DNA of 64,000 nt from Enterocloster aldenensis (GTDB lineage: Bacteria; Bacillota; Clostridia; Lachnospirales; Lachnospiraceae): NCBI RefSeq assembly GCF_003434055.1, contig NZ_QVEX01000017.1, positions 59,321-123,320 of the forward strand. Direction: 5' to 3'. Position 1 is the first letter of the stretch. Each line of letters begins with the position of its first letter. A program made the position numbers and the translations under genes. This document shows, one piece after another, positions 23,962 through 33,592 of the stretch. The notes under the pieces were generated by a model. The model did no database searches. It worked only from the letters and a program-made list of their open reading frames with translations, and was not told the DNA's origin.

Positions 23962-24972
23962 TCATAATTTGGCCAGCTGCCTGGCCGTGAACTCATAAAT
24001 ATAAATCAGGGTGCCTGTAAACAATTCCCATTCAATGGCCAGATAATTGCGCAGGTTCCGGGAACAATAGGGCACCTTCCTGCATTTTCCCACGGTTGCA
24101 ATGCCCTCCATCAGACCATCCACATAGTCCTTAGCAAAGCCCTGTTTCCTGAAAAACAGATACTTAAGGCCCACACCCGCCAGAATAGGAACCAGGTTCA
24201 CGGCCAGCTGGATTGCGGGCATGTTCTTGTAATTCAGGTAAACACTATTGCGGGCAGCCAGACGGACCTTAAAGGAATTATACTTAGAACCGCTGGTGCC
24301 GCTTCCCACATGATAAACCACTGCGGAGGGGCAGTAGATATTATCATATCCCGCAATCCTGGCCCGGTATCCCACATCCAGATCCTCCAGATAGGCAAAA
24401 TGCATTTCATCAAACAATCCTATCTCCTGAAATACTTCCCTGCGGTAAATGGCCGCGCCCGCGCAGGCGGAAAAGATGCGGCACGCCTTGTTATAACCGG
24501 AGGAAGGACGTCCCACGCCCCTTTGGTATGCCCAGCCGAGGAGGCTGTACATATCACCGGCGTCATCCATCAGTTCCTTATGATACAGCTGTATCATCTT
24601 GCAGCTAACGGAAAATATCCTGGGTGAGCGCTCTATGGCCTTAATCATTTCCCCCACATAGTGGCAGTCCGGCTCCGTATCATTGTTCAAAAGAATGACG
24701 TAGGGGGTGGAAGCCGCACGGATTCCACGGTTCACGGCTCCGGAAAACCCGGTGTTGCTGTCCAGGAAAATGGCCGGGATATCATGTTCCTTAAGCCATT
24801 CCACGCTTCCGTCCGTGGAACCGTTGTCCACCACCAGGACCTGGAAATCCCTGCATATCTGAAGCTCCAGCGACTTAAAACACGGCTCCATGAAAGCCAG
24901 CCCGTTGTAATTAGGTATGACGATGGTCGCCTTCTTATGGTTCCCCTTAGGGTTGTTTATGGTGCAGCTCAT
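23962..24972 (-). CDS. GT2 glycosyltransferase (rhamnosyltransferase-like)
   Basis: The ~336-residue protein has a GT-A fold: TIVIPNYNG, VDNGSTDGS, the acceptor/donor motif LLNNDTEPD (DxD-like) and a FDEMHFAYLEDLDVGYR segment. This spacing is typical of WbbL-like rhamnosyltransferases. The hydrophobic C-terminal region (about 255-275) may be membrane-associated. The ATG at 24972 lies just after the upstream gene's stop; an ATG at 25008 would overlap that gene by 29 bases. The GGAGG is 15 bases from 24972, so the start is uncertain. Confidence 0.88.
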   Translation of the reverse strand: MSCTINNPKGNHKKATIVIPNYNGLAFMEPCFKSLELQICRDFQVLVVDNGSTDGSVEWLKEHDIPAIFLDSNTGFSGAVNRGIRAASTPYVILLNNDTEPDCHYVGEMIKAIERSPRIFSVSCKMIQLYHKELMDDAGDMYSLLGWAYQRGVGRPSSGYNKACRIFSACAGAAIYRREVFQEIGLFDEMHFAYLEDLDVGYRARIAGYDNIYCPSAVVYHVGSGTSGSKYNSFKVRLAARNSVYLNYKNMPAIQLAVNLVPILAGVGLKYLFFRKQGFAKDYVDGLMEGIATVGKCRKVPYCSRNLRNYLAIEWELFTGTLIYIYEFTARQLAKL

Positions 24973-24979
24973 ATAAACT

Positions 24980-27193
24980 CTACTTATCCTCCGGAGCAAA
25001 CTGCTCATAAATCTTAAGGTCGTATGGTTCCCCTATCTTTTCCTTTTGCAGGTCCCTGAGGGCAAAGTTGGATTTGCGCAGGGTCAGGTTGGGATTATAA
25101 TAGGGATCCCCCTTCCTGATGATATCCGGCCACTTTTTAATAAAAACAGCGACTTCCCGGTTGAACCGTTCCACCTTCTCAGGCGTATCTTCCAGTCCCC
25201 TGGACTTGGATTCATAATGGTAAAAGCATGCATAGGGCGCATATACTACCAGTTTCCCCAGAGCCCTTACTTTCATGCAGTAATCTATGTCATTAAATGC
25301 CACTGCCAGTTCTTCGCTCAATCCGCCCACCGCGTCAAACACGGACTTTTTCGTCATCAGGCATGCAGCTGTCACTGCGCTGTAGTCCTGGGCGCACATG
25401 GCCCTGTGGAAATAACTGTTTTCCGCCTTATGAAGGCCGATGAACGTGTGTCCTGCAATGCCGCCAAAGCCAATCACAACGCCTGCATGCTGGATTGTGT
25501 CATCCTCATACAGAAGCCTGGCTCCTGCAATTCCCACATCCTCCCGCTGACAGAATCCAAGCATTTCCTGAATGCTGTCCGGGTTTATAAGCTCTGTGTC
25601 ATTATTCAGGAGGAGAAGGTATTCGCCCTTAGCAAAACCGGCCCCAAAGTTATTGATGGCGGAATAATTAAAGCCTTTTTCCCATGTCACCACATGGAAA
25701 TTGCTGTGCATTGCCTGCATTTTCCCGTAATATTCAAAGGTTTCTTTTTCCCTGCTGTTATTCTCCACCACAATAAATTCCAGGTTCCGGTAGGATGACT
25801 TTCCCATCAGCGACTGAACGCACACGTCCAGGTCCGCGGTGTGGTCCTTATTGGGGATGATGACAGATACAAGGGGCTGTGCCTGAAGTTTGAAAACAGT
25901 ATGGTAAATGCCGTAATCCACGCCTTTTTCCACCCGCTCCGCCTGGATTCCCATGCGCTCATAGTGGGCCATGATGGCCCTGGAACCGGCCTCAAAGGCA
26001 TACATCTTGCTTTCCGGATTGCTGGCAGTGGAGTCCTGGTGGCATCTCCAGTGGTACAGCACCTTGGGAATATGGTAAACCTCCCGGGCTGCTTCCGTGC
26101 ACCGGAATATGAAATCATAATCCTGGGCGCCGTCAAACTCCTGGCGGAATCCCCCAACCCTCTCAAGCAGGTCCTTCCTGACCACGAAGAGATGGCAGAT
26201 ATAATTCACGCTGGTAAGCAGGTCCGGGTTAAAGTCCGGCTTGAAATGCGGGTCAAACAAAGCCTTTCCGTCCATGTCCAGCTTGTCCTCATCCGAGTAA
26301 ATGACCTGGCAGCCAGGATGTTCATGAATGGCTTTTACCACCTCATAAAAAGCATGGGGAGGAAGGGTATCGTCATGGTCGGCCAGAATCACGAAATCAC
26401 CCCTGGCCATATCCAGGGCAGCATTGGTATTGCCTGCAATCCCCCTGTTACTTCCCAAAATCTCATAACGGATGCGCTTATCCCTGTCAGCGTATCTCTT
26501 AAGGACGCGCTCCAGGCCCTGTCCCCTGGGGCTGCCGTCCGCAATGCATATCTCCCAGTTGGTGTATGTCTGGTCCACAATGGAATCCAGCATTTCCCTG
26601 AGATAACGCTCCGGCGTCTTATAGGCAGGTATCACCACGGACAGCAGGGGTTCAAAATCAAATATCTTCTGGCGCTGCGCTGCCAGTTCCTCATCCGTGG
26701 GTCTGGTAAGGTCATACCACTCGCTGTAATCATAGTCATTGTCAATTCCCTGAAGCTTGTGCTTTGATTTGAGTACCAGGGCCTTAAGGCCGTGCTCTTT
26801 CCAGAAATCCATGGCCACATGGACTGTCTCCATGTTCATAAGGTCCTTAATCTTCTCTAACCGCTTATGTGCCACGCTGGCCCTCTTTGCAACCAGTTCC
26901 TCATTGAACTTAATCCTAGCCTGCTTCCCCTCGCACCGTATCAGCAGATAGTAGCTTTTCCCCCGCTCATAGGGAAACTGGATATCAAAACCAAACTCCC
27001 TGTCATGGACCGCCTTATAATATATCTGGCTTACATCATCCCTCCGGGTGGAAACATGTTTGAACTTAACAGGCTGGTGCTTCCCGTCCTCCACCCGGAA
27101 GGTGGCGCGGCTTTCCGGCGACCTGCCGATGGCCCATCCGTTCAGTGTGATGGAGTTTTCCCTGATGCGCACAACATCAATCTTATATTTCAT
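24980..27193 (-). CDS. Large two-domain GT2 glycosyltransferase
   Basis: The 737-residue protein has an N-terminal beta-rich domain (1-115), then two GT2 domains. The first is around SVVIPAYKTPERYL...ADGSPRGQG...ADHDDTLPP, with EFDGAQDYDFIFR, and the second is around SVIIPNKDHT...VVENNSREKE...LLLNNDTEL with FNDIDYCMKVR. Both keep their DxD-type motifs (DHDD, NNDT). Two active domains suggest addition of two sugars or an alternating polymer. It overlaps the upstream gene by four bases (ATGA), showing tight operon coupling. Confidence 0.9.
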   Translation of the reverse strand: MKYKIDVVRIRENSITLNGWAIGRSPESRATFRVEDGKHQPVKFKHVSTRRDDVSQIYYKAVHDREFGFDIQFPYERGKSYYLLIRCEGKQARIKFNEELVAKRASVAHKRLEKIKDLMNMETVHVAMDFWKEHGLKALVLKSKHKLQGIDNDYDYSEWYDLTRPTDEELAAQRQKIFDFEPLLSVVIPAYKTPERYLREMLDSIVDQTYTNWEICIADGSPRGQGLERVLKRYADRDKRIRYEILGSNRGIAGNTNAALDMARGDFVILADHDDTLPPHAFYEVVKAIHEHPGCQVIYSDEDKLDMDGKALFDPHFKPDFNPDLLTSVNYICHLFVVRKDLLERVGGFRQEFDGAQDYDFIFRCTEAAREVYHIPKVLYHWRCHQDSTASNPESKMYAFEAGSRAIMAHYERMGIQAERVEKGVDYGIYHTVFKLQAQPLVSVIIPNKDHTADLDVCVQSLMGKSSYRNLEFIVVENNSREKETFEYYGKMQAMHSNFHVVTWEKGFNYSAINNFGAGFAKGEYLLLLNNDTELINPDSIQEMLGFCQREDVGIAGARLLYEDDTIQHAGVVIGFGGIAGHTFIGLHKAENSYFHRAMCAQDYSAVTAACLMTKKSVFDAVGGLSEELAVAFNDIDYCMKVRALGKLVVYAPYACFYHYESKSRGLEDTPEKVERFNREVAVFIKKWPDIIRKGDPYYNPNLTLRKSNFALRDLQKEKIGEPYDLKIYEQFAPEDK

Positions 27194-28179
27194 GCTTCTG
27201 CACCGCCTTTATCTTCTTCGCAGACTTTTTTGACATCCACATCCTTGCCAAAATTAATCCGCTCTTCCTCAATGACCAGCGGGCGCTTCATCACCCTCTG
27301 GTTAATACTCATAATGTATTCGCCTAAAAATCCAATGAAAAACAGCTGCACGGAACCCAGGAACAGCATCCCGATCAGCATGGGCGCCATGCCTGCCGGG
27401 AAACGGTCCCACCATATCAGTTTCATTACCAGGTACACCAGGGCCACAATCATGCTTATGACAGCACAGATGCTTCCGAATATGGTTGCCAGGCGCAGGC
27501 CAGCCTTAGTATAGGAAGTAACGCTGAGCATGGCCGCGTCATACAGGCGGTAAAAGTTATTATGGGTCTTGCCCGCCCTGCGTTTGGGCTGCTCATAAGG
27601 GATTTCCTTGCGCCTGTATCCCAGTTCGGCCACAATCCCGCGAAGGAACGGCGTGGGATCGTCCAGTTTCCTCAAAACCTCCACAAACTCCCTGTCATAA
27701 AGCCCTGAACCTGTAAAATGTTCAATCTGCTCCACATCCGACAGTTTTTTGATTGTCTTATAGTAACAGCTTCTGAGCCAGTACATCATACGGTTCTCTT
27801 TGCTGCTGGTCTTGATGCCGATGACAATCTTATAGCCCTTTTCCCATTCATGGACATATTTTGGAATCATCTCCACCGGGTCCTGGAAATCTGCCACCAT
27901 TTCAATAACGCAGTCGCCCGTCACCTGAAGCATCCCATAATACGGCGAGTTGAACTGGCCGAAATTACGTGCATTAAGAATCGCCTTAATCCTTGGATTG
28001 GCTGAACACAGGCCCCGGAGGATATCCCTTGTCCCATCCGTGGAATCATTATCAATAAATACCAGTTCATAATCGTACCGGGACAGTTCACGTTCCATGA
28101 TGTCCGTCACTGCCTTACTGATAGGGCCTACATTCTCCGCTTCATTATAACAGGGAATCAATACGCTGATTTTCTTCAT
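27190..28179 (-). CDS. Polyprenyl-phosphate glycosyltransferase (DPM1/GtrB-like GT2)
   Basis: The 329-residue protein has SVLIPCYNEAENV, IDNDSTDGT, VIEMVADFQDP (DxD region), FTGSGLYDREF and the RRAGKTHNNFYRLYD motif. Two C-terminal membrane helices follow (about 232-255 and 266-290). The family makes undecaprenyl-phosphate-linked sugars for side-chain addition or glycan modification. A flippase/transferase pair, expected for a GtrABC system, is not seen nearby. Confidence 0.92.
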   Translation of the reverse strand: MKKISVLIPCYNEAENVGPISKAVTDIMERELSRYDYELVFIDNDSTDGTRDILRGLCSANPRIKAILNARNFGQFNSPYYGMLQVTGDCVIEMVADFQDPVEMIPKYVHEWEKGYKIVIGIKTSSKENRMMYWLRSCYYKTIKKLSDVEQIEHFTGSGLYDREFVEVLRKLDDPTPFLRGIVAELGYRRKEIPYEQPKRRAGKTHNNFYRLYDAAMLSVTSYTKAGLRLATIFGSICAVISMIVALVYLVMKLIWWDRFPAGMAPMLIGMLFLGSVQLFFIGFLGEYIMSINQRVMKRPLVIEEERINFGKDVDVKKVCEEDKGGAEA

Positions 28180-28185
28180 GTCTTT

Positions 28186-29334
28186 CTACGCTTCTTCTTT
28201 CTCTATAGTCTCTTCAATGCCCTGACGGAACGTATACTGTTCCTTCCAGTCGCCCCGTGTCAGCCTGCACAGCCTGGAGATATCCGGCCGGATGGAAAGC
28301 GCGCCTTCCTTTGCCTGGACAAATGTGCCGTACTCCAGCTCGCCTCTGTATCCCACAATCTCATGGATTTCCTCCACAAAGGAGCGCAGGGGCCTTATAT
28401 CCGAACCAGCTATGTTCACAATATAGCTGCAAGGCTCCCCCTCCGGCCTTCCATGCCTGTATAACTCATATACTGCCTGTACCGCATCCTCAATATACAT
28501 GAAATTCCACTGATGCAGGCAGGCGCTTAAGGATACCTTTTTGTCCTGCCTCAAATCCCGGACCAATGTGGAGATAATGGACCAGGGATGGTCCCCGTAA
28601 CCATATACGCTGAAAAACCGCAGATGGAAATAATTCAGCCCCAGCTTCCTGCAAAGGGGGGCTGCCTTCTGATAGAACTCCCATTTGGCCCTGCCGTACT
28701 GGTTAATGGGATGACATTCCACATCCTCCCGCATCACACCGTCCACGGCGCCGTACTCCACCCTGGAGCCGGCGTCCATGAACATACCGCACCCCAGCCT
28801 GGCAGCCGTGCGCACACATTCCAGGGAACCGGACACATTGCGGGCCTGTACTTCAGGCGAATCAATTTCCTCCCGGTTCACCCCGCCCCAGGCAAGATGG
28901 AAAAATGCGTCTGCATGGCCAATGGCCGGTATGCAGTCCTCTACGTGTTCCAGGCCGCAGTCCACAACTTTAAGATTTTCATGCACAAGAAGGGCCGCCC
29001 TGTTTTTAGAACCCGGGCGCACCAGGGCGTAAACAATTGCCCCCCGCTCCAGGAAGTACCTGGCCAGGTTGCTCCCGATAAATCCGGTGGCGCCGGTAAT
29101 GACAATCCTGGCGCCGGAGGAGTCCGGCTGTACTTCAGTATCCGGCTGTTCTCCATCGCCTGGACTCACTTCAGTATCCGGCCGCACTCCATCGCCTGGA
29201 CTCACTTCAGTATCCGGCTGCACTCCATTGCCTGGACGCACTTCAGTATCCGGCTGTTCTCCATCGCCTGGCTGCACTCCAATATCCGTCCACATCACAT
29301 CCATCGTCCTCCCTGCAACATTTCCATCGTCCAT
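28186..29334 (-). CDS. NAD(P)-dependent epimerase/dehydratase with repeat extension
   Basis: The 382-residue protein has an extended-SDR core starting near residue 73 with the Rossmann motif TGATGFIGSNLA. Its active-site region reads MDAGSRVEYGAVDG and NQYGRAKWEF (the usual Y-x-x-x-K is Y-G-R-A-K). The N-terminal 70 residues are an unusual tandem repeat of 12 residues (VSPGDGEQPDTE and variants, four copies) with no counterpart in the paralogue at 30490. The likely role is nucleotide-sugar conversion for the surface glycan. Start choice among ATGs at the 5' end is uncertain. Translation could also begin after the repeat, but no ribosome-binding site is seen there. Confidence 0.85.
   Translation of the reverse strand: MDDGNVAGRTMDVMWTDIGVQPGDGEQPDTEVRPGNGVQPDTEVSPGDGVRPDTEVSPGDGEQPDTEVQPDSSGARIVITGATGFIGSNLARYFLERGAIVYALVRPGSKNRAALLVHENLKVVDCGLEHVEDCIPAIGHADAFFHLAWGGVNREEIDSPEVQARNVSGSLECVRTAARLGCGMFMDAGSRVEYGAVDGVMREDVECHPINQYGRAKWEFYQKAAPLCRKLGLNYFHLRFFSVYGYGDHPWSIISTLVRDLRQDKKVSLSACLHQWNFMYIEDAVQAVYELYRHGRPEGEPCSYIVNIAGSDIRPLRSFVEEIHEIVGYRGELEYGTFVQAKEGALSIRPDISRLCRLTRGDWKEQYTFRQGIEETIEKEEA
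29131..29274. repeat. Four 36-bp tandem repeats in the epimerase gene
   Basis: Units of the form TCACTTCAGTATCCGGCCGC followed by ACTCCATCGCCTGGAC recur four times at a 36-base period. Any copy-number change would add or remove 12 residues without shifting the frame. Confidence 0.9.
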
Positions 29335-29342
29335 CCAGATCC

Positions 29343-30476
29343 TTATACCAGCTCCAGGTGATTTGAGCGCATGGCCCTTATTTCCACGTTCTTGCCGAAC
29401 TTATCCCGTATGCTGGCCGCAATCTCATCCGTGTAGCCCGGGGCCGTGATTACGATGGCATCCACCGGATTGTCCATGAAGTAATCCGGCGGCACAATAG
29501 GAAGATGGGAAGAAGGTGCAAACTTACCATGCTTAAACGGTGCGGAATCTATGATATACCGGGCCTTTTCCCCCAGCTTCGTGGTGGCTGCCAGGGTAAA
29601 GCCCTGATGGCTGGCCCCCCATATGGCCACCTTCTTATTCCATGCTTCCAGATACTTCATGTATCCTTCCATCTCCCTGCGGAGATTCACATAACATTCC
29701 AACAGGTTGTCCGTATCCATCTGAGGGCGTTTCCTCACAATCACGGACAGGGTATCCCTGTTAATGACCTCACACTCTTCCACAAGGAACCCGTTGCGTT
29801 CCAGAAGAGGGGTCAGGGTTTCGAATGTATAATAAGCAATATGGTCCCGGATCAGTTCATAATAGCTGCTGTGGTCCATGATATATTCAAAGCTCGGTAC
29901 CGTAATCAGGCCTACCGCGTCATCCTCCAGATTGCGGTAGATGGCCTGCAGCATGGTTCCCGGATCCGGCTGGTGTTCCAGGTAATTAAAGGACAGGAAC
30001 GCATCGTAAAGACCGTCCGGGAACCGGGTATCCTCTGTCTCCGTGAACCCCTGGGTCACGTTCAGTCCCTGGGCCCTGGCAAGCTCCACCAGATGGGCGT
30101 CGTGTTCAATCCCGTGGGCCTCTACCGGGAATTCTGATAATACTTTCAGGAACTCTCCCTGGCCGCAGCCCACCTCAATGAACTTCTTTCCTTCCAGATT
30201 ATAATTCTTAATCAGGTTCCTGTACTGGTACCTGCGCAGTTCCACCATGGTTTTAGAAAAACCGCCTGCCCGGATTACATCCCTGTAATATTCCACGGGT
30301 TCGCAGTCAAACTGAACCAGTCCGCAGCCCATGCACTGACACAGATCCAGCGTAAGCCCCTGGTCATCCGCAAGCCCATTGGCATCCGGCATATGCTGGG
30401 CACAGGCCGGCATATTATCTAACGTAAGTAACGGCGTCTCCCATAACGGGGCACCGCAGGCAATGCATCGTTTCAT
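29343..30476 (-). CDS. SAM-dependent sugar C-methyltransferase
   Basis: The 377-residue protein has an N-terminal zinc-binding domain (CIACGAPL...CQCMGCGLVQF), a class I SAM motif EVGCGQGEFLKVL (about 95) and a C-terminal Rossmann-like domain. This is the three-part layout of TylC3/NovU-type sugar C-methyltransferases, which methylate carbon 3 of TDP- or CDP-linked deoxyketosugars. It lies between two epimerase/dehydratase genes with spacings of 8 and 13 bases. It should act on a keto-sugar nucleotide made elsewhere; no sugar-4,6-dehydratase is in the window. Confidence 0.9.
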   Translation of the reverse strand: MKRCIACGAPLWETPLLTLDNMPACAQHMPDANGLADDQGLTLDLCQCMGCGLVQFDCEPVEYYRDVIRAGGFSKTMVELRRYQYRNLIKNYNLEGKKFIEVGCGQGEFLKVLSEFPVEAHGIEHDAHLVELARAQGLNVTQGFTETEDTRFPDGLYDAFLSFNYLEHQPDPGTMLQAIYRNLEDDAVGLITVPSFEYIMDHSSYYELIRDHIAYYTFETLTPLLERNGFLVEECEVINRDTLSVIVRKRPQMDTDNLLECYVNLRREMEGYMKYLEAWNKKVAIWGASHQGFTLAATTKLGEKARYIIDSAPFKHGKFAPSSHLPIVPPDYFMDNPVDAIVITAPGYTDEIAASIRDKFGKNVEIRAMRSNHLELV

Positions 30477-30489
30477 ACGTCTGTCTCCT

Positions 30490-31437
30490 TTAATACCTTA
30501 ATTTAAGCATTTCCCTGATTCCATCCCCAAAGGATACTTCCTGCCTGAAACCTGCCGCCCTTGTAAGCTTACTGATATCCGGCATCAGGGACACCACCCC
30601 TTCTGCATTGGGCAGGCGCTTTCCATATTCATAAGTGCCTTTCCCTCCACAGAGACCATGGAGTTCTTCTATATATTCTTTTAAGGGCCTGGTATCTTCC
30701 CCTGCCACATTATACACGCCAGCGGGGGCTTTGGCAAGCAAAAGGCCTGCCAAAGCCCTGGCCGCATCCGTTATATACAGGAAATTCCACATTTGGGTAC
30801 AGGCGCCCATCTCCATATGGCCGCCCCTCAGAAACGTATCGATACAGGTAGAAACCAGGGACCAGGGATGGTCCCCGGGACCATATACGCTGAAAATCCT
30901 TGCATGGATATAGGTGATGCCCAGCCTTTCCGCTTCCTCTGAAGCCCGCCTGCATACCTCAAGCTTATCCTTGCCATACTCTGATACAGGACTGCATACG
31001 CCATCCTCTTTCATGACCGTACGATATATGCCGTACTCGGCCTGGGAACCGCTGAACAGGAACCGGGTGCATCCAATGGCTGCCGCTGTCCTCAGGCTTT
31101 CCAGGGCATAACCGATATTGCGGGCCTGCAGCTGCGGGTTCTGGCGGTTGGCGCTGCCCGCGCCTTCCCAGCCCAGGTGAAGCCATGCATCCGCACCCCT
31201 GGCCGCTCCGGATCCGCCAGGCCCATCTGGCCGTCCTGCCAGGACCAGCGGATCCGTCAGATTCCCGATATGATCCAGCCCGCAGGTCAGGATACGGATT
31301 CCCTTCCTTCCTTCCAGCTTCTTCCTCCCCGGTGAATCAGGGCGCGCCACGGCGAGCACCTCATGACCGCCGTGAAGCAGATTCTCTATAACCGCCAGCC
31401 CGATAAAGCTGGTGGCTCCGGTCACAACTATCCGCAT
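30490..31437 (-). CDS. NAD(P)-dependent epimerase/dehydratase (paralogue)
   Basis: The 315-residue extended SDR has TGATSFIGLAVIE at the N-terminus and an active-site region FSGSQAEYG...SEYGKDKLEV with Y-x-x-x-K. It is clearly a paralogue of the gene at 28186 (shared HPWSLVST, MWNFLYITDA and YNVAGEDTRPL-like stretches) but lacks the repeat extension. A short Gly/Ala insertion, RPDGPGGSGAARGAD, interrupts the region before the second beta-alpha unit. Likely a ketoreductase or epimerase acting on the methylated sugar nucleotide. Confidence 0.9.
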   Translation of the reverse strand: MRIVVTGATSFIGLAVIENLLHGGHEVLAVARPDSPGRKKLEGRKGIRILTCGLDHIGNLTDPLVLAGRPDGPGGSGAARGADAWLHLGWEGAGSANRQNPQLQARNIGYALESLRTAAAIGCTRFLFSGSQAEYGIYRTVMKEDGVCSPVSEYGKDKLEVCRRASEEAERLGITYIHARIFSVYGPGDHPWSLVSTCIDTFLRGGHMEMGACTQMWNFLYITDAARALAGLLLAKAPAGVYNVAGEDTRPLKEYIEELHGLCGGKGTYEYGKRLPNAEGVVSLMPDISKLTRAAGFRQEVSFGDGIREMLKLRY

Positions 31438-31528
31438 AATCCTTCACTCCTGCTGTTCATTTTACGGACCGGAATCCGTTATTCCGGATAAAAATCCATT
31501 GTTCCGGACCAGAATCCGTGGATTCCTG

Positions 31529-33592
31529 TTATTCCCTGACCCTTGGGATAATCATATTCCCATCCATCTCTTCCTCAGGAAGAAATGGGGACAGGTCCTC
31601 TAGGGGCGGGGACACCATGGTGCCGTCCGGCAGTCTCTTGGCCGATGATTTGGGTTCAAAGTTCTGGTCCATAGAGACAAACACCTCACAAATCACCGGT
31701 CCTTCCATGTCAAGCGTCTCCTCCACTGCCTGGGCCAGCTGGCTGTTATGCCTTGCCGCCCTGTATGGGTATCCATAAACCCCGGCCAGTTTTTCAAGGC
31801 ACGGGAAACTTAAATCCCCGCTGTCCACGCCGATTCCCACCAGCGGTTCCCCAAAGAAGTTCTTCTGGGTCTGGCGGATGGAATGGTAACCGCCGTTATT
31901 AATCACGAAAATCTTTATATTCATCCTGTGATGGATGATGGTCTGCAGCTCCTGGATATTCATCTGAAGGCTGCCGTCCCCTGTAACCAGTATCAGGTCA
32001 TCCCCGGTCTTATCGCTTCCCATGCTGTAGCATTGGTTTTTCCTGGATGCAGCCCAGGCCCCAATGGCTGCAGGCAGGTCATATCCCATGGCTGCGATGG
32101 CTGAATTGGAGATAAAACGCTGTCCCTTCTTAAGCACATACGCGTGTCCGCCCACCACACAGGCAGACCCATTACCTACCACGGTAATCTGGCCTTCCTT
32201 CAGACGGCTGCTTACTTCCTTAATAAATGCATATACATTGACCGGCGCCTCATCCCCGTGTTCAAAATGCTTTGGCAGGACAACGGGATAGCGTTCCTTC
32301 CACATGGCGCAGGTCTGGCTCCAGTTCATTTCCCTAAGGCCTTTTCCCCCATCAAATATCTGCTTTCTGCCAGGACGGCTCAGGCTCTCAGGCAGCCGGT
32401 CCGCCTCTGCCGCAAGCACATCATCCAGGGCAAGATTAAGCTGCTCCAGCAAATCCTTTGCATCTGCATGGACAGGCATGTCTGCATGGATGGACGGCTT
32501 CTTCAGCTCCTCTTCGTCAATGTCATTGACAATAACAAATGCCTCCCTTGCCCAGGTCTTATAATTATACCCAACCTGCCGGATACTTAAGCGGCTTCCT
32601 ATGGACAGCACCAAATCACTGTTCTGGATGGCGAAATTGCCAGGCCTGTCCCCCATGTTGCCGGCCCGGCCCACGTACAGGGGGTGGGCGTCATACATAC
32701 AGTCCTCACTGTCCCATCCGGTAATGACCGGAATCCCAAGCTTCTCCGCCACATCCATGAATATCTCATGGGCGCCCGCAATACGGATGCCGTTCCCCGC
32801 ATTGATGACCGGACGGGCGGCCTTTCTTATCCTGTCAATAATCTCCTGTGCAACAGATGGCTTTACTTTGCCCGGAAGCACCTGGCGGTGTTCTCCATGG
32901 CCGGCCTGGTCCTGAAGGATCTTGTGGCTGTGACCGTCCCCGCAGGCGGCCTCTGCGCTCCCAGCGCCGCCCTGTGCATGCTCCATGGTCCCGGCCTTTG
33001 CCCAGCCGTCCCCGCCAGCCTCATAATCCGCGGAATCAAATCCCACCAATTCCTCTTCTTCCACAAATGCGCCCTGGACATTCAGCGGAATATCCAGCCA
33101 GCATGGTCCCGGACGGCCTGACCTGGCAAGATACAATGCCTTTTCCAGGCAGTAACGGATACGCATGGGGTCGATTACCATCTCGGAATACTTGGTCATA
33201 CAGTCAATGGATTTGCAGATGTCAAATTCCTGGTCGCCCATGGCCCTGATCCCCACCCCTGAGAAACGTGCCGTGGTGTCATAGCGCACCTGGCCCGAAA
33301 GCACCAGCATGGGAATGGAATCCAGCCATCCTCCTACCACTCCGGTAATGGCGTTGGTTCCCCCTGGCCCCGTGGTGACACAAAGGGCGGCAATCCTGTT
33401 GTGGATCCTCGCATAAGCCTCCGCCCCCATGGCGCTGGCCTGCTCGTGGTGGTTGTAGATACAGTGCAGCCCTTCCTGGTGGCCCAGGGCATCGTTCAGG
33501 TGCATGGCGCCTCCCCCGGTCACCATGAACGCCTGGCAGATTCCTGCCTCCACCAGTCTGGCTGCTATATAATTGGAAATCTTGATTTTCAT
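31529..33592 (-). CDS. Thiamine-diphosphate enzyme of the acetolactate synthase fold
   Basis: The 687-residue protein has PYR, central and PP domains. The catalytic Glu lies in the HHEQASAMGAEAYAR region, and the TPP/Mg motif is GDGSLQMN...NNGGYHS. In polysaccharide clusters such enzymes (for example YerE of yersiniose synthesis) add a two-carbon unit from pyruvate to a keto-sugar nucleotide; that role fits the C-methyltransferase and epimerases next to it but is inference. A Gly/Ala/His-rich insert of about 55 residues (near 200-255) lengthens it beyond the usual 550-600. It is the first gene of the leftward locus; a TATACT lies about 60 bases upstream. Confidence 0.88.
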   Translation of the reverse strand: MKIKISNYIAARLVEAGICQAFMVTGGGAMHLNDALGHQEGLHCIYNHHEQASAMGAEAYARIHNRIAALCVTTGPGGTNAITGVVGGWLDSIPMLVLSGQVRYDTTARFSGVGIRAMGDQEFDICKSIDCMTKYSEMVIDPMRIRYCLEKALYLARSGRPGPCWLDIPLNVQGAFVEEEELVGFDSADYEAGGDGWAKAGTMEHAQGGAGSAEAACGDGHSHKILQDQAGHGEHRQVLPGKVKPSVAQEIIDRIRKAARPVINAGNGIRIAGAHEIFMDVAEKLGIPVITGWDSEDCMYDAHPLYVGRAGNMGDRPGNFAIQNSDLVLSIGSRLSIRQVGYNYKTWAREAFVIVNDIDEEELKKPSIHADMPVHADAKDLLEQLNLALDDVLAAEADRLPESLSRPGRKQIFDGGKGLREMNWSQTCAMWKERYPVVLPKHFEHGDEAPVNVYAFIKEVSSRLKEGQITVVGNGSACVVGGHAYVLKKGQRFISNSAIAAMGYDLPAAIGAWAASRKNQCYSMGSDKTGDDLILVTGDGSLQMNIQELQTIIHHRMNIKIFVINNGGYHSIRQTQKNFFGEPLVGIGVDSGDLSFPCLEKLAGVYGYPYRAARHNSQLAQAVEETLDMEGPVICEVFVSMDQNFEPKSSAKRLPDGTMVSPPLEDLSPFLPEEEMDGNMIIPRVRE

